DNA of 64,000 bases from Pectobacterium punjabense (GCF_012427845.1 NZ_CP038498.1:3534001-3598000), one strand, 5' to 3'; positions 1 to 14,605 are shown, counted from the stretch's first letter. Notes: a model not told the origin generated them from the sequence alone. Program-made: numbers and translations.

Positions 1-175
1 CTCTATCACCTATCAGGTACGAAAGGGTGATTCGCTGGCAAGTATTGCTAAACGCCACGGCGTAAATATCGCTGACGTAATGCGGTGGAATACGGTTATC
101 AATAAGAATGCCAACATCCAGCCAGGCGATCGTCTGACGCTTTATGTTAGCAGCAACATAAAACCTGATTCTTAA
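1..175 (+). CDS. mltD: C-terminal end of membrane-bound lytic murein transglycosylase D (partial)
   Basis: The first 175 bases are the 3' end of an open frame that enters from outside the window and stops with TAA at 173-175. The 57 visible residues form a LysM peptidoglycan-binding module: YQVRKGDSLASIAKRHGV near the start, then a PGDRLTLYV-type ending. MltD carries LysM repeats at its C-terminus and lies next to yafD in E. coli, converging on it, as here. The catalytic transglycosylase domain is outside the window, so the name rests on the LysM module and the neighbour. Confidence 0.8.
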   Translation, partial: SITYQVRKGDSLASIAKRHGVNIADVMRWNTVINKNANIQPGDRLTLYVSSNIKPDS

Positions 176-202
176 CGTCATATCAGAATCAGCAACGAAA
201 CG

Positions 203-237
203 CAGCCCTCCTACAGAAATGTAGAGGGCTGTTTTTT
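203..237. terminator. Intrinsic terminator after mltD
   Basis: A stem of CAGCCCTC(C)TAC pairs with GTAGAGGGCTG around a short AGAAAT loop, followed by a run of seven T on the plus strand. It lies 28 bases after the mltD stop and just before the yafD stop on the other strand. Confidence 0.85.
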
Positions 238-245
238 TATCGCAA

Positions 246-1034
246 TTAAATCAGGCTGAATTCGACAAGCAATGGATTATGATCTGAAGCCTGAGTCACC
301 AATACAGAAGACTGGTTAACGGTCAATTCACGGTAAAAGACGAAATCTAGCGGCCGGCCAAACGCCTTACGCCGCTGGTCATCAACAAAACACACCTCCT
401 GTAGCCCCATCCTTATCGCAAACCGATTAAGTGCGTTAATACGTTGCTGACTCCATGCATTGAAATCTCCAGCCATAATAGCAGGCCCTTGATGATGTAT
501 GAGCTGCTCCCCAATTGCAGCCAATTGTTTGGTATAAACTTCAACACCAAAACTAAAGTTAACTGCATGGATATTGATAACCATCAGCCTCTGCCCATTC
601 TGAAGCGCATATACCGTCACTAAAGAAGACTTGGCCAAACGCAGTAAAGGTTCGCGTTCACGTAAAGGACAGCAATATACCGGTTGGGCTGCTGATAGCG
701 TCATCACACCGGATGGGTGTTGTGGGAGGATAATCGCAGGTACCTGATCGGCAAAAAGGTAGTTAGTGGTTGCAAAACGGATAAGGTCTGGCGTACTTTG
801 CGCTTCCTGTAATAGAACAAGCTGGGTACCTTTGCCGAAATTTTGCAACACAGAAAGCCAATTCATTCTTTGTTGCTTAAAAATATTCCACACCATTACG
901 CGTAAAACATCCCCCTCCAGCAACAACGAGCCTGTCGGTATCGTTTGCCCTGGATAATACATTTCCCCAGGAGGAAAGATACGTTCAGCTGGTTGGCCAG
1001 CAACATATCTCATTGCATAGGTTCTTTTCCGCAC
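246..1034 (-). CDS. yafD: YafD, endonuclease/exonuclease/phosphatase family protein
   Basis: This 262-residue protein matches E. coli YafD over its whole length, including the start ([18 protein letters not shown]). It belongs to the EEP superfamily (DNase I/exonuclease III/sphingomyelinase fold). Visible motifs are LLQEAQ around residue 75 (metal-binding Glu), the NIHAVNFS segment near 155, AGDFNAW near 190 (Asp/Asn pair of the active site) and the C-terminal [10 protein letters not shown] with the catalytic Asp-His pair. The physiological substrate is unknown; a phosphodiesterase activity is inferred from the fold. It is convergent with mltD, as in E. coli. Confidence 0.9.
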   Translation of the reverse strand: MRKRTYAMRYVAGQPAERIFPPGEMYYPGQTIPTGSLLLEGDVLRVMVWNIFKQQRMNWLSVLQNFGKGTQLVLLQEAQSTPDLIRFATTNYLFADQVPAIILPQHPSGVMTLSAAQPVYCCPLREREPLLRLAKSSLVTVYALQNGQRLMVINIHAVNFSFGVEVYTKQLAAIGEQLIHHQGPAIMAGDFNAWSQQRINALNRFAIRMGLQEVCFVDDQRRKAFGRPLDFVFYRELTVNQSSVLVTQASDHNPLLVEFSLI

Positions 1035-1230
1035 GCCTCGTCCACTATCCGTTTCAATACACCAAATACCCTACCAAAAAAATGTCCTCTTCCGTTACAA
1101 GAATTTTATCGCAGACTTGTCATATGCGCTGGCCGATAGGGAAGAAAAAGAGAAAATGGTTGATTGACGAAAAAACATAAGGAGAAGAAAAAAGAGAGGA
1201 TTATCTAAAAATTCTAATTCTACACATATC

Positions 1231-1262
1231 AAAAAGCCCTAAGCTAACGCTTAGGGCTTTTC
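1231..1262 (-). terminator. Terminator of the rRNA operon
   Basis: AAAAGCCCTAAGC pairs with GCTTAGGGCTTTT around a four-base loop. Read on the minus strand, the hairpin directly follows tRNA-Asp and ends in a T run, as expected for the end of the rRNA transcript. Confidence 0.85.
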
Positions 1263-1269
1263 AAATAAG

Positions 1270-1346
1270 TGGCGGAACGGACGGGGCTCGAACCCGCGAC
1301 CCCCTGCGTGACAGGCAGGTATTCTAACCAACTGAACTACCGCTCC
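1270..1346 (-). tRNA. tRNA-Asp(GTC)
   Basis: A 77-base cloverleaf sequence with encoded CCA; the anticodon loop reads CTGTCAC, giving GTC. It is almost identical to E. coli tRNA-Asp and is the distal tRNA of the rRNA operon, as aspU is in E. coli rrnH. Confidence 0.97.
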
Positions 1347-1396
1347 ACCGAATTTCTTTACAACCACCGGATTACTCCGGCTTACTGCTTAATTTG

Positions 1397-1516
1397 ATGC
1401 CTGGCAGTTCCCTACTCTCACATGGGGAAGCCCCACACTACCATCGGCGCTACGGCGTTTCACTTCTGAGTTCGGCATGGGGTCAGGTGGGACCACCGCG
1501 CTATCGCCGCCAGGCA
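1397..1516 (-). rRNA. rrf: 5S ribosomal RNA
   Basis: The 120-base sequence begins TGCCTGGCGG and ends CTGCCAGGCAT on the minus strand, with the conserved CCGAACTCAGAAGTGAAACG core. Length and ends match E. coli 5S rRNA. It lies between 23S rRNA and tRNA-Asp. Confidence 0.97.
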
Positions 1517-1648
1517 AATTCTGTTTCATTCCAACCGTTATGCTCTACTTTTCTTTTGTATCGCACAACCATCAGAACCAATCTCTGAACAAGCTGAATA
1601 TCGTTCTCTATGAGTCTTTCATCACCCACAAAACACCTTCGGTGTTGT

Positions 1649-4548
<2,900 letters not shown>

Positions 4549-4692
4549 TCACAACCCGAAGATGTTTCTTTCGATTCATCATCGCGCTGCGATTATTTGA
4601 GAGACTCATTGACAGACTGATTCACCACGACACACCCGAAGGCCATCGTGTTTTGTCAGCTGTCATGTTTCAATTTTCAGCTTGTTCCAGAT

Positions 4693-4704
4693 TGTTAAAG
4701 AGCA
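4693..4704 (-). promoter_or_regulatory. Spacer boxA antitermination element
   Basis: TGCTCTTTAACA on the minus strand, between tRNA-Glu and 23S rRNA, is the consensus boxA that recruits the NusB/NusE antitermination complex. A second copy lies in the 16S leader. Confidence 0.8.
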
Positions 4705-4775
4705 ATATCGTAAACATGACTCCGAAGAATCATCTTTAAGATATTCATGATAATGTCTTTCACTCATTATCGGAT

Positions 4776-4851
4776 TGGCGTCCCCAAGGGGATTCGAACC
4801 CCTGTTACAGCCGTGAAAGGGCAGTGTCCTAGGCCTCTAGACGATGGGGAC
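4776..4851 (-). tRNA. tRNA-Glu(TTC) in the 16S-23S spacer
   Basis: A 76-base tRNA with encoded CCA; the anticodon loop reads CTTTCAC, giving TTC. It is the sole spacer tRNA, the arrangement of E. coli rrnB, rrnC, rrnE and rrnG. Confidence 0.97.
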
Positions 4852-4991
4852 ACGAAAAATCCGTACCGAATTAAAAATCCGGCACTATCGCGTCAGTGTG
4901 AGTTAACACTCATTACATCAACAGGTGCGCTTGCTCAGTATTTTCATCAGACAATCTGTGTGAGCACTTCACTTAACGCACATCTTCTTGG

Positions 4992-6533
<1,542 letters not shown>

Positions 6534-6684
6534 AAGATTTGTTTGATTTGCTGAACTCGTCAGCGATGCTCAAAGAATTAAAACTGTTTATTCGTAATGA
6601 ATTTACTGTTGTTCACTCTTCAAGACTTTTTTATATCGTTAAGATACGGTCTTGTGAGTGCCCACACAGATTGTCTGATTATAT

Positions 6685-6696
6685 TGTTAAAGAGCA
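6685..6696 (-). promoter_or_regulatory. Leader boxA antitermination element
   Basis: TGCTCTTTAACA on the minus strand, downstream of P2 and upstream of 16S rRNA, is the standard leader boxA of enterobacterial rRNA operons. Confidence 0.85.
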
Positions 6697-6726
6697 GTGC
6701 CACTTCTACGGTGGCGCGGGCTGCAT

Positions 6727-6754
6727 ATACTATGCTAATCCGCTTTAAAGTCAA
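6727..6754 (-). promoter_or_regulatory. rRNA promoter P2
   Basis: On the minus strand, -35 TTGACT (6749-6754) and -10 TAGTAT (6727-6732) are separated by 16 bases. Position and -35 match the P2 promoter of E. coli rRNA operons. Confidence 0.75.
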
Positions 6755-6833
6755 GTCATTACTGACCGTCTTTATTAAATCTTTTTTCTGTCACCCCAAC
6801 CGCGTGTCGCTGTTGCCGTGTCAGTGGAGGCGC

Positions 6834-6861
6834 ATTATAGGGACTTCTCGGCGGCTGACAA
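6834..6861 (-). promoter_or_regulatory. rRNA promoter P1
   Basis: On the minus strand, -35 TTGTCA (6856-6861) and consensus -10 TATAAT (6834-6839) are 16 bases apart, followed by the GC-rich discriminator GCGCCTCC. The non-optimal spacer and GC-rich discriminator are the hallmarks of a stringently controlled, Fis-activated rRNA P1. Confidence 0.9.
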
Positions 6862-6963
6862 GTGCTAAATTCAAATTATTTTCCAAGCGTTCAAAAACAA
6901 ACCAAAAACCAGTATTTAGCGTATTCCACATACAGAATATGAATACAATATGAGCTTAAAACG

Positions 6964-7000
6964 TAAAACGGGAGACATTCATTAGCAAATGCCCCCCGTT
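6964..7000 (-). terminator. Probable terminator of clpB
   Basis: Downstream of the clpB stop, AACGGGGGGC and a facing CTCCCGTTTT form an imperfect hairpin with T residues following on the minus strand. It separates clpB from the rRNA promoters. Confidence 0.55.
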
Positions 7001-7019
7001 GATTGCTTACCGCTTCACA

Positions 7020-9596
7020 TTATTCCTGTCGTGCGACTATTTGTTCACCTTCAACATCTAATGTGATCGGTTTACCGGGTATCAGTTTCCCCCCCAGTAT
7101 CTGCTGAGCGAGTGGGTTCTCTATCAGCTGCTGTATCGCTCTTTTAAGCGGGCGTGCACCATAGACAGGATCAAACCCGACCTCTCCGAGCATATCTAAA
7201 GCAGCATCCGCGATCGTGACGCTATATCCACGCTCTTCAAGACGTTTGTACAGTCTCTGGAGCTGAATTTGTGCGATCGATGTAATATGCGCCCTTCCCA
7301 GTGGATGGAATACAACGACTTCATCAATACGGTTAATAAACTCAGGACGGAAGCTGTGGCTAACAACTTCAAGAACCATATCTCTCATTTCGGTATAGCT
7401 GCGCTCACCAAAGCGTTCTTGAATAAGGTCTGATCCTAGGTTTGACGTCATGATGACGACAGTATTACGGAAGTCGACCGTTCTCCCCTGTCCATCAGTA
7501 AGACGGCCATCATCCAATACCTGAAGCAGGATATTAAACACATCAGGATGTGCCTTTTCGATCTCATCCAGCAAAATGACCGAGTAGGGACGACGGCGCA
7601 CGGCTTCCGTCAAGTAGCCCCCTTCTTCATAACCGACGTATCCAGGAGGCGCACCGACTAAACGTGAAACCGAGTGTTTCTCCATAAACTCAGACATATC
7701 GATGCGCACCATGGCGTCATCGCTGTCAAAGAGAAAAGTTGCCAGCGTTTTGCAGAGTTCCGTTTTCCCAACACCTGTCGGCCCAAGGAACAGGAACGAC
7801 CCAATCGGACGGTTAGGGTCAGATAACCCTGCCCGACTACGACGGATAGAATTCGCAACGGCTTCTACGGCTTCGTTCTGCCCAATCACCCGCTGGTGCA
7901 GTTCATCTTCCATTCGCAATAATTTTTCTTTCTCGCTTTCCAACATGCGGGAAACGGGAATTCCTGTCCAACGTGCCAACACATCAGCGATTTCAGCATC
8001 GGTGACTCTATTACGCAGCAAATGAACCGTTTTACCTTCCTGCAGTGTTGCTGCTGCCAGCTGTTTTTCCAGCTCAGGAATTTTGCCGTATTGCAGCTCA
8101 GACATTTTCCCCAAGTCACCCTGACGGCGAGCCTGTTCCAATGCAATTTTGGCCTGTTCTAAAGAAGCCTTAATATTCTGCGTTCCTGTGAGTGACGCCT
8201 TTTCCGCTTTCCACTCTTCGTCTTGTTGAGAATATTCACGCTCTTTTTGGTCAAGCTCCGCATTTAGCAATTCAAGTCGCTTCAGGCTAGCTTCATCAGA
8301 TTCTTTTTTCAGCGCCTGTTGTTCCAGTTTTAATTGGATGATTCGGCGCTCAAGCCGATCAAGAGGCTCTGGTTTTGAATCCATCTGAATACGAATGCTG
8401 GATGCCGCTTCATCAATCAGGTCAATCGCTTTATCCGGCAACTGACGATCCGCAATATAGCGATGGGATAGCATTGCCGCCGCGACAATTGCCGGGTCAG
8501 TGATTTGTACATGATGATGCAATTCATAGCGTTCTTTCAGCCCACGCAGAATCGCAATAGTGTCTTCAACGGTAGGTTCCGCAACAAAAACTTTCTGGAA
8601 ACGACGCTCAAGAGCGGCGTCTTTTTCAATATATTGACGATATTCATCCAGCGTAGTCGCCCCAACGCAATGTAGTTCACCACGCGCCAGCGCAGGTTTT
8701 AACATATTGCCGGCATCCATCGCGCCATCAGCTTTACCCGCGCCCACCATCGTATGGAGTTCATCAATAAACAGAATGACGTTGCCTTCCTGTTTAGACA
8801 GATCGTTGAGCACGCCTTTCAGACGTTCTTCAAACTCACCACGATATTTCGCACCCGCCACCAGCGCGCCCATATCCAGCGAAAGTACGCGCTTGTTTTT
8901 CAAGCCTTCAGGCACTTCTCCATTAACGATACGTTGGGCTAACCCTTCAACTATCGCAGTTTTACCCACACCAGGCTCACCGATTAATACCGGATTATTT
9001 TTGGTCCGACGTTGTAACACCTGGATAGTGCGGCGAATTTCTTCATCACGCCCGATAACGGGGTCGAGCTTGCCTTGTTCTGCACGTTCAGTGAGATCAA
9101 TCGTGAATTTCTTTAATGCCTGGCGCTGATCTTCAGCCCCCTGATCGTTCACTTGTTCTCCTCCTCTCACTTGATCAATCGCGTTTGTTACACCTTGCTG
9201 CGTGACACCCGCCTTTTTCAATATATCCCCCAGCGTGCCGCGGGACTCCAGAGCGGCAAGCACGAAAAGTTCTGAGGAAATAAAGGTATCACCACGCTTT
9301 TGCGCGAGTTTGTCGCACATATTCAATACGCGGACTAACTCGTTCGAAGGTTGGACATCACCATCCGTACCTTCAACCTGAGGCAAACGCGTGATTGCCT
9401 GGTCGATTTCGGTTTTCAGGTGATTAAGATTAGCTCCTGCAACAGTCAGAAGTGGACCAACAGTTCCTCCGTCCTGATGAAGCAAAGCGCTCATCAAATG
9501 AAGTGAGTCGATAAACTGGTGATCGCGCCCAAGGGCAAGAGACTGGGCATCGGCAAGAGCAAGTTGGAATTTGTTGGTAAGACGATCCAGACGCAT
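7020..9596 (-). CDS. clpB: ClpB protein disaggregase
   Basis: This 858-residue Hsp100 protein works with DnaK/DnaJ/GrpE to pull polypeptides out of aggregates after heat shock. It has the full domain order: an N-domain (1-145, start [11 protein letters not shown] as in E. coli), the first AAA+ module with Walker A GEPGVGKT near 206-213 and Walker [10 protein letters not shown] near 275, the coiled-coil middle domain at about 400-530, and the second AAA+ module with Walker A GPTGVGKT near 606 and Walker [12 protein letters not shown] near 675. The pore-loop segments KYRGEFE and GYVGYEEGG are present. An internal GTG start giving the short ClpB form is possible but was not resolved. A sigma-32 promoter lies directly upstream. 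Confidence 0.98.
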   Translation of the reverse strand: MRLDRLTNKFQLALADAQSLALGRDHQFIDSLHLMSALLHQDGGTVGPLLTVAGANLNHLKTEIDQAITRLPQVEGTDGDVQPSNELVRVLNMCDKLAQKRGDTFISSELFVLAALESRGTLGDILKKAGVTQQGVTNAIDQVRGGEQVNDQGAEDQRQALKKFTIDLTERAEQGKLDPVIGRDEEIRRTIQVLQRRTKNNPVLIGEPGVGKTAIVEGLAQRIVNGEVPEGLKNKRVLSLDMGALVAGAKYRGEFEERLKGVLNDLSKQEGNVILFIDELHTMVGAGKADGAMDAGNMLKPALARGELHCVGATTLDEYRQYIEKDAALERRFQKVFVAEPTVEDTIAILRGLKERYELHHHVQITDPAIVAAAMLSHRYIADRQLPDKAIDLIDEAASSIRIQMDSKPEPLDRLERRIIQLKLEQQALKKESDEASLKRLELLNAELDQKEREYSQQDEEWKAEKASLTGTQNIKASLEQAKIALEQARRQGDLGKMSELQYGKIPELEKQLAAATLQEGKTVHLLRNRVTDAEIADVLARWTGIPVSRMLESEKEKLLRMEDELHQRVIGQNEAVEAVANSIRRSRAGLSDPNRPIGSFLFLGPTGVGKTELCKTLATFLFDSDDAMVRIDMSEFMEKHSVSRLVGAPPGYVGYEEGGYLTEAVRRRPYSVILLDEIEKAHPDVFNILLQVLDDGRLTDGQGRTVDFRNTVVIMTSNLGSDLIQERFGERSYTEMRDMVLEVVSHSFRPEFINRIDEVVVFHPLGRAHITSIAQIQLQRLYKRLEERGYSVTIADAALDMLGEVGFDPVYGARPLKRAIQQLIENPLAQQILGGKLIPGKPITLDVEGEQIVARQE

Positions 9597-9635
9597 AACA
9601 CCTCCCGTACACTGGTCAAAATTGCTACTGGAGAT

Positions 9636-9666
9636 TAAATGAGGTCATCCCTCAAAAATTTCAAGG
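9636..9666 (-). promoter_or_regulatory. Sigma-32 heat-shock promoter of clpB
   Basis: On the minus strand, CTTGAAATT (-35) is followed by GACCTCATTTA (-10), close to the RpoH pattern CTTGAA/CCCCAT-T, placing the start just upstream of the ClpB ATG. Heat-shock control of clpB is well established in E. coli. Confidence 0.75.
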
Positions 9667-9729
9667 TTATTTTGCCAGTCGTGACAGGATTTAAACGTTA
9701 CTTGTCTTGGATCGCCTTAATTCAATAGG

Positions 9730-10455
9730 TTATATCAGCCAGATTAAACTTGCCATACGGCCAGTCACGCCATCACGCCGATAAGAGAAAAATTTGTGAG
9801 GCTCGCTCACAGTACAAGAATTTCCACCAAAAATTTGCGTTACCCCTGCCGCGCATAAACGCAAACTTGCCAGTTGGTAAATATCGGCAAAAAACTTGTT
9901 TCCTTCAGGCCGAAATGCAGAGGCAGCCGACGCATCATGCTGAATAAACGCGTCCCTAACTTCTGGCCCAACTTCAAAAGCGTTAGGCCCGATAGCGGGT
10001 CCCAGCCACGCCATAATTTGTGCGGGTTTCGTTCGGAAACAGGCTAACGTTTCTTCCAGCACCCCCGCGTGCAATCCACGCCAACCGGCATGTGCAGCAG
10101 CCACTTCGTCGCCGCTGACTGCACAAAAAAGCACCGGCAAACAGTCAGCCGTCATCACCGCACAAACCTGACCTTTCTTATCCGTATAAGCAGCATCACC
10201 GCAAACGGCCGATGGCAAAGCCTCACCAATACGAATCACATCGGTACCATGAACCTGTTCCAACCAATGCGGCATGGCAGGAAGATCTGCCAGCGACACC
10301 AGCGTTTGCCGATTTGCGGTGACGTTTGCGGGTTCATCACCCACATGATTGCCCACATTCAGCGAATCATAAGGTGCCGCGCTACGCCCGCCAATACGCG
10401 TCGTACTACAAGATTTCACACTTTCTGGCACAGGCCAGTCGGGGTATATCAGCAT
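9730..10455 (-). CDS. pgeF: PgeF (YfiH), purine nucleoside phosphorylase-like peptidoglycan-editing factor
   Basis: The 241-residue protein matches E. coli YfiH/PgeF, a multicopper-oxidase-like (DUF152) family member that keeps non-canonical amino acids out of peptidoglycan precursors. The zinc/active-site residues are visible as His69 (VHG), Cys105 (TADCLPVLFC) and His122 (AAAHAGWRGL). The ending RMASLIWLI is conserved. It lies between rluD and clpB in the same order as E. coli; the stop of rluD is 43 bases upstream of its start, so the two are probably co-transcribed. Confidence 0.95.
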   Translation of the reverse strand: MLIYPDWPVPESVKSCSTTRIGGRSAAPYDSLNVGNHVGDEPANVTANRQTLVSLADLPAMPHWLEQVHGTDVIRIGEALPSAVCGDAAYTDKKGQVCAVMTADCLPVLFCAVSGDEVAAAHAGWRGLHAGVLEETLACFRTKPAQIMAWLGPAIGPNAFEVGPEVRDAFIQHDASAASAFRPEGNKFFADIYQLASLRLCAAGVTQIFGGNSCTVSEPHKFFSYRRDGVTGRMASLIWLI

Positions 10456-10498
10456 AGTCCGTCACCTCTATAAATCAGCATTTATCAAATTGAATACA

Positions 10499-11476
10499 TT
10501 ACCAGTCGAGTTGATCCTTAAACGCTTCGGTATCAGCTTTCAGCGCATCAATCAGATCGACCATATCCTGCGGCAGTGCCGCATGCCACTCCATTTGGAT
10601 TCCGGTAATCGGATGGTAGAAGCGCAGCATGGTAGCGTGCAGAGCCTGACGGTCAAACCCTCGCAGCGTTTCTATAAAATCATCCGATGCGCCTTTTGGC
10701 GGACGAGGACGCCCACCGTATAGCTGATCGCCAACCAGTGGATGGTTAATGTGTGACATATGCACGCGAATTTGGTGGGTACGCCCTGTTTCCAACCGCA
10801 ACCGCAGACGGGTATGCGCACGGAAGTGTTCCATGATGCGGTAATGTGTTACCGCTGGCTTGCCCATCGGGTGCACCGCCATGTGAGTACGCTTAGTTGC
10901 ATGACGGGCGATAGGTTGCTCAACCATGCCGCCAGCCGTCATCGAACCAATCGCAACGGCTTCATACTCGCGAGTGATTTCGCGTGCCTGCAACGCCTCT
11001 ACAAGACGCGTCTGTGCTGGCACAGTTTTCGCGACGACCATGAGTCCTGTCGTATCTTTATCAAGCCGATGTACAATCCCGGCCCGGGGCACATCGACAA
11101 TCTCAGGATAATGATGTAACAAGGCATTCAATACCGTGCCATCCGGATTACCCGCACCGGGGTGAACCACCAGATCTCTGGGTTTGTTGATGACGAGAAT
11201 GTCCTCATCTTCATACACGATATCCAGCTTGATATCCTGCGCTTCCCAGCGTGCTTCTTCTTCAATCAATGCATCAATGGCTACCGATTCGCCGCCAAGT
11301 ACTTTCTCTTTTGGCTTATTGATGACATTGCCGTTAATCTGTACTCGATTCTCAAGAATCCACTCTTTTATGCGGGATCGTGAATAATCAGGGAACAATT
11401 CGGCCAAAGCCTGATCTAAACGTTGTCCGAGTTGAGATTCGGCCACCGTTGCGGTGAGTTGTACTTGTTGTGCCAT
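10499..11476 (-). CDS. rluD: RluD, 23S rRNA pseudouridine(1911/1915/1917) synthase
   Basis: RluD makes three pseudouridines in helix 69 of 23S rRNA, needed for normal ribosome assembly and termination. The 325-residue protein has an N-terminal S4 RNA-binding domain (about 18-75, with RLDQALAELFPDYSRSRIKEW) and the RsuA/RluD catalytic domain. The catalytic aspartate is Asp139 in HRLDKDTTG. The length equals that of the E. coli enzyme within one residue. It is divergent from bamD, as in E. coli. Confidence 0.97.
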   Translation of the reverse strand: MAQQVQLTATVAESQLGQRLDQALAELFPDYSRSRIKEWILENRVQINGNVINKPKEKVLGGESVAIDALIEEEARWEAQDIKLDIVYEDEDILVINKPRDLVVHPGAGNPDGTVLNALLHHYPEIVDVPRAGIVHRLDKDTTGLMVVAKTVPAQTRLVEALQAREITREYEAVAIGSMTAGGMVEQPIARHATKRTHMAVHPMGKPAVTHYRIMEHFRAHTRLRLRLETGRTHQIRVHMSHINHPLVGDQLYGGRPRPPKGASDDFIETLRGFDRQALHATMLRFYHPITGIQMEWHAALPQDMVDLIDALKADTEAFKDQLDW

Positions 11477-11610
11477 ATTATGCAGCTTCTTCGTTAACGT
11501 TGGGTTTTGACGGCGACGCCGTTTAAAATAATGTACTATTGTAGCTGGTCTAAATCGGGAGCTTAACGGACAGCCTCCCGGAATAACATTCTGAGGATAA
11601 TCAAAACGTC

Positions 11611-12345
11611 ATGACGCGTATGAAATATCTGGTGGCTGCCGCCACGTTGAGCCTGGCGCTGGCTGGTTGCTCCAGCAATTCCAAAGATGCGGTTCCTGAT
11701 AGTCCGCCATCTGAAATCTATGCCAATGCTCAACAAAAACTGCAGGACGGCAACTTTAAAGCAGCCATCACGCAGTTGGAAGCACTGGATAACCGGTATC
11801 CTTTTGGCCCCTATTCGCAGCAAGTACAGTTGGATTTGATCTACGCCTACTACAAATCCGCAGAGTTGCCATTAGCCCAAGCTTCTATTGACCGCTTCCT
11901 GCGGCTCAACCCGACCCATCCAAACGTGGATTATGTCCTGTACATGCGCGGCCTGACCGACATGGCGCTGGATGATAGCGCGTTACAAGGCTTCTTCGGG
12001 GTCGATCGTTCCGATCGCGACCCGCAGTATGCCCGCACCGCATTCAGGGATTTCAGCAAGCTCATTCAGGGATATCCGAACAGTCAATATGCCACCGACG
12101 CAAACAAGCGTTTGGTTTACCTCAAAGAGCGTTTGGCCAAGTATGAACTTTCTGTCGCGCAATACTACACGAAACGCGGCGCTTATGTGGCAGTAGTTAA
12201 TCGCGTTGAGCAAATGCTGCGTGATTACCCAGATACCCAAGCAACAAAAAATGCTCTGCCGTTGATGGAAAACGCCTATCGTGAACTGCAACTGGCTGCA
12301 CAGGCAGACAAAGTTGCAAAAGTCATCGCGGCTAATCCGGCATAA
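11611..12345 (+). CDS. bamD: BamD outer-membrane assembly lipoprotein
   Basis: BamD is an essential lipoprotein of the BAM complex; it binds BamA and substrate beta-signals. The 244-residue precursor begins with a lipoprotein signal peptide ending in LALAGC, so Cys20 is the lipidated residue (Cys17 if the internal Met4 is used). Five TPR-like repeats follow; the segments [22 protein letters not shown] and [17 protein letters not shown] are nearly identical to E. coli. It is transcribed away from rluD and ends with its own terminator. Confidence 0.97.
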   Translation: MTRMKYLVAAATLSLALAGCSSNSKDAVPDSPPSEIYANAQQKLQDGNFKAAITQLEALDNRYPFGPYSQQVQLDLIYAYYKSAELPLAQASIDRFLRLNPTHPNVDYVLYMRGLTDMALDDSALQGFFGVDRSDRDPQYARTAFRDFSKLIQGYPNSQYATDANKRLVYLKERLAKYELSVAQYYTKRGAYVAVVNRVEQMLRDYPDTQATKNALPLMENAYRELQLAAQADKVAKVIAANPA

Positions 12346-12668
12346 ACGATACGTGACATCCCATAATAAGACGGCGACTTCGGTTGCCGTTTTTTTATGG
12401 TTCAATCAATTCGTTATACGTCGATGAGCAGAAAAAACAGGGGGGAAGGGAGTCAACAACAGCGCGGTAACCTCAATACATCCCATCAATAATGGCATAG
12501 GCCAGATGCTCCCTTCAAGGACTTCCCTTCTATTCCCAATGGTGCTTCACAAATCGCGTTTTCTTGACAAAAAGTGACGAAAAAAACTGATCAACATCAC
12601 GCTTTTTGCCACAACTCGCGGTATGCTGAAATTATCCAAGACGGACATAGGCAGAGAGGTAAGTTTAT
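12346..12668. other. bamD-raiA intergenic region
   Basis: 323 bases without a gene. The left end holds the bamD terminator. In the right part TTGACA (12563-12568) lies about 100 bases before raiA, but I see no convincing -10 at the right spacing, so the raiA promoter is not assigned. No ORF or RNA gene was recognised. Confidence 0.5.
12370..12397 (+). terminator. Terminator of bamD
   Basis: ACGGCGA and TTGCCGT flank a CTTCGG loop, followed by seven T. It lies 25 bases after the bamD stop. Confidence 0.85.
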
Positions 12669-13007
12669 ATGACTATTAATATTACCAGTAAGCAAATGGA
12701 TATCACCCCCGCAATTCGTCAGCATGTCGAAGACCGTCTTTCTAAGCTGGACAAATGGCAAACCCAGTTGATCAACCCGCATATTATTCTGTCAAAAGAA
12801 CCGCAGGGTTTTGTGGCCGATGCCACTATCAGTACGCCAAATGGCCCATTGGTTGCCAGCGCCAAACATGATGATATGTATGCCGCTATCAATGAGTTGA
12901 TTACCAAGCTTGAACGCCAGTTGGACAAACTCCAACATAAAGGTGAAGCCAGACGTGCGGTAGCTGGCGTCAAAGAAGCCAATTTACAGCCAACTCAAGA
13001 AGAGTAA
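12669..13007 (+). CDS. raiA: RaiA (YfiA), ribosome-associated translation inhibitor
   Basis: RaiA binds the 30S decoding and tRNA sites during cold shock and stationary phase, blocking translation and preventing 100S dimer formation. The 112-residue protein matches the E. coli 113-residue protein closely ([37 protein letters not shown]). The start is supported by AGAGAGG eight bases upstream. A terminator follows the stop. Confidence 0.97.
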   Translation: MTINITSKQMDITPAIRQHVEDRLSKLDKWQTQLINPHIILSKEPQGFVADATISTPNGPLVASAKHDDMYAAINELITKLERQLDKLQHKGEARRAVAGVKEANLQPTQEE

Positions 13008-13032
13008 GCTCTTGTTCTCTTTACCTCAATAT

Positions 13033-13056
13033 AACGCGCCCAAGGGCGCGTTTTTG
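13033..13056 (+). terminator. Terminator of raiA
   Basis: AACGCGCCC and GGGCGCG pair around a two-base loop, followed by five T, just after the raiA stop. Confidence 0.9.
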
Positions 13057-13206
13057 CATACTACATATCATTATGCTGCGACCTAAGGCACCAATATCAT
13101 GCAGGGTTTAAAATTGCGCTCGGCGATTTTGTATTGACAGGATGAAAAGCCAACAGTTACCTTACCTGTTCAGAAGTTAGATATCTTCCTGACTAACCGA
13201 GCAAAC

Positions 13207-13254
13207 ATGATCAATAAACTGTTCTTCTTCGTATTCTTTTTCACCTTCCCCTGA
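13207..13254 (+). CDS. pheL: pheA operon leader peptide
   Basis: A 15-residue peptide, MINKLFFFVFFFTFP, with seven phenylalanines, precedes a terminator hairpin and pheA. This is the PheL leader: when charged tRNA-Phe is short the ribosome stalls on the Phe codons and the antiterminator forms. E. coli PheL has the same length and the same FFFTFP ending. It is too short for routine gene callers. Confidence 0.95.
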   Translation: MINKLFFFVFFFTFP

Positions 13255-13301
13255 TTTGGGAGGCGATTCGTCGTAAGAGCAAGAATACGAAGACGAACAA
13301 A

Positions 13302-13332
13302 AAAGCCTCCTGACCAGGAGGCTTTTTTTATA
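13302..13332 (+). terminator. pheA attenuator
   Basis: AAGCCTCCTG and CAGGAGGCTT form a ten-pair stem followed by a T run, between pheL and pheA. It is the rho-independent attenuator controlled by translation of the Phe-rich leader peptide. Confidence 0.92.
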
Positions 13333-13360
13333 TAAGAACATAAGACAGGTAACCGGCATC

Positions 13361-14521
13361 ATGACAGACAACCCATTACTGGCACTGCGAGAACGCATCA
13401 GCGCATTGGATCTGCAATTAATTGAATTGTTGGCACAAAGGCGTGAACTGGCGCTGGACGTTGCGCGCAGCAAGTTACATTCGCATCGCCCAATCCGTGA
13501 TAAGGAGCGTGAACGCGATTTGCTGGACAAACTGACAGCGGCAGGGAAAAAACATCATCTTGATGGTCACTATATTACCCGCTTATTTCAGCTCATTATT
13601 GAAGATTCGGTACTGACACAGCAGGCTCTCTTACAACATCACCTCAACCAAACAACGGCACACTCTGCACGCATTGCGTTTCTTGGCCCAAAAGGTTCTT
13701 ACTCCCATCTCGCCGCACGCCAATACGCCGCACGACACTTCGAGCAATTGGTTGAGTGTGGTTGCCAGAAATTTCAGGACATCTTCAACATGGTGGAAAC
13801 TGGGCAAGCCGACTATGCCGTTCTGCCGATTGAAAACACCAGTTCCGGTTCGATCAACGACGTTTACGACCTACTGCAACATACGGGGTTATCCATCGTC
13901 GGCGAATTAACCAACCCGATAAATCACTGCGTTTTGGTCGCCACCGATACGTCTCTGGAACAAATCGAAACGGTTTATAGCCATCCTCAGCCATTCCAGC
14001 AGTGCAGCCATTTCATCAATCGTTTCCCGCATTGGAAGATTGAATATTGTGAGAGCACCGCAGCAGCGATGGAGAAAGTCGCGGCGCTTAACTCACCAAC
14101 AGCAGCAGCCCTCGGCAGCGAAGCCGGTGGTCAGCTTTATCAGCTACAGGTACTGGAACATAATCTGGCAAATCAATCGCAAAACATCACTCGTTTCATT
14201 GTATTAGCGCGCAAGCCTATTGATGTGACTGAGCAAGTACCTGCGAAAACTACGCTGATTATGGCGACGGGCCAACAGTCAGGCGCATTGGTAGAAGCAC
14301 TGTTAGTATTGCGTGATAACGGTATTGTGATGACCAAGCTGGAGTCCAGACCAATCAACGGCAACCCGTGGGAAGAGATGTTCTATCTTGATGTGCAGGC
14401 TAATTTGCGCAGCGATGCTATGCAGAAAGCACTAAAAGGGTTATCCCCCATTACCCGCTCACTAAAAGTATTGGGCTGCTATCCTAGCGAAAACGTCGTA
14501 CCGGTCGATGTGAACGAATAA
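13361..14521 (+). CDS. pheA: PheA, bifunctional chorismate mutase/prephenate dehydratase
   Basis: The P-protein converts chorismate to prephenate and then to phenylpyruvate, the committed steps to phenylalanine. The 386 residues hold an AroQ chorismate mutase domain (about 1-90, with [11 protein letters not shown] and the RHRPIRD-like helix), a prephenate dehydratase domain (about 105-285, [14 protein letters not shown] and [16 protein letters not shown]) and a C-terminal ACT domain for phenylalanine feedback ([24 protein letters not shown]). It is regulated by the pheL attenuator upstream and is convergent with tyrA. Confidence 0.98.
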   Translation: MTDNPLLALRERISALDLQLIELLAQRRELALDVARSKLHSHRPIRDKERERDLLDKLTAAGKKHHLDGHYITRLFQLIIEDSVLTQQALLQHHLNQTTAHSARIAFLGPKGSYSHLAARQYAARHFEQLVECGCQKFQDIFNMVETGQADYAVLPIENTSSGSINDVYDLLQHTGLSIVGELTNPINHCVLVATDTSLEQIETVYSHPQPFQQCSHFINRFPHWKIEYCESTAAAMEKVAALNSPTAAALGSEAGGQLYQLQVLEHNLANQSQNITRFIVLARKPIDVTEQVPAKTTLIMATGQQSGALVEALLVLRDNGIVMTKLESRPINGNPWEEMFYLDVQANLRSDAMQKALKGLSPITRSLKVLGCYPSENVVPVDVNE

Positions 14522-14526
14522 TTGAA

Positions 14527-14558
14527 AAAGCCATCCGGGTTATCCACCCGGATGGCTT
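14527..14558. terminator. Bidirectional terminator between pheA and tyrA
   Basis: AAGCCATCCGGGT and ACCCGGATGGCTT form a 13-pair stem in the convergent gap. The T run is on the minus strand, so it mainly serves aroF-tyrA, but the strong stem can stop pheA transcripts as well. Confidence 0.85.
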
Positions 14559-14605
14559 CCCAAACATAATTCAACGCTCAAACACAGTTAAAAGATCAAA
14601 TCGAG

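Larger units (their letters stand above)
6534..6963 (-). promoter_or_regulatory. rRNA leader and upstream promoter region
   Basis: This gene-free stretch between 16S rRNA and the clpB terminator holds the leader boxA (6685-6696), promoters P2 and P1, and AT-rich DNA upstream of P1 where an UP element and Fis sites would be expected. Fis sites were not assigned individually. Confidence 0.85.

Noticed and set aside
13177..13530. Minus-strand 117-codon ORF across pheL and the start of pheA
   Set aside because: It is antisense to the leader peptide, attenuator and pheA; the Ser/Arg-rich translation is typical of a shadow frame.
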